In this document: positions 11,702 to 11,746 of the stretch, piece by piece | Layout of the letters: each line of letters opens with the position of its first letter | How positions within the stretch are numbered: position 1 is the first letter of the stretch | Source of the DNA: Candidatus Vogelbacteria bacterium CG22_combo_CG10-13_8_21_14_all_37_9 | Lineage (GTDB): Bacteria > Patescibacteriota > Minisyncoccia > Phycocordibacterales > XYD1-FULL-46-19 | Assembly: GCA_002772495.1 (NCBI GenBank) | Contig: PCSX01000005.1 | Location: 162 to 11,907, forward strand | Direction: 5' to 3' | Length of the DNA: 11,746 bases | Made by a program: the position numbers and the translations under genes | The notes under the pieces: generated by a model | The model's database searches: none | What the model saw: only the letters and a program-made list of their open reading frames with translations | Told to the model about the DNA's origin: nothing

Positions 11702-11746
11702 ATTTAAACTTTTTTCAAATTCAAAGGCAATTACTGAACAAAGCTC

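Overview
This window looks like a piece of a Patescibacteria (Candidate Phyla Radiation, CPR) chromosome. The evidence is indirect: AT-rich sequence, very few Shine-Dalgarno sites (only the HU gene has a clear one), small membrane or secreted proteins of no recognisable family, a trigger factor without its peptidyl-prolyl isomerase domain, a short NusA standing apart from its usual rimP/infB neighbours, and an RRM RNA-binding protein. No marker gene in the window fixes the lineage more closely.

Layout. Positions 1-193 (minus) hold the start of a membrane-anchored protein. Positions 194-1001 have no convincing gene but contain a tandem set of long palindromes, a GC-rich block, two candidate promoters and a duplicated AT-rich leader. 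Next on the plus strand come nusA, an AAGTTNNN octamer array, ppa and a terminator. A two-gene secreted/membrane pair follows (3009-4012) with its own terminator. Then come tig, clpP, and rny, which is preceded by a strong promoter and a 26-codon leader ORF. After these lie an HU gene with terminator, a tRNA-Gly locus, alr, and a multi-pass membrane protein. Convergent minus-strand genes follow: a 75-residue membrane protein and an RRM protein with a structured leader, with a 44-nt perfect palindrome between them. The window ends with tRNA-Pro(CGG) and tRNA-Pro(UGG).

The genes are mostly core housekeeping: transcription (NusA), RNA decay (RNase Y, RRM protein), protein folding and proteolysis (trigger factor, ClpP), nucleoid structure (HU), phosphate metabolism (PPase) and cell wall D-alanine (Alr).

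The most unusual observation is at the tRNA loci. Both tRNA-Gly(UCC) and tRNA-Pro(CGG) are intact, but each lies inside a second, decayed copy of itself. A 5' half ends exactly after anticodon nucleotide 35, and a 3' half begins exactly at nucleotide 36. The same split point at two unrelated tRNAs suggests a site-specific 'tRNA-in-tRNA' cassette. Other points of interest are a leader element shared by the HU and RRM genes, a possible leader-peptide switch before rny, and Y-shaped palindromes joined by GGGATAACCC.
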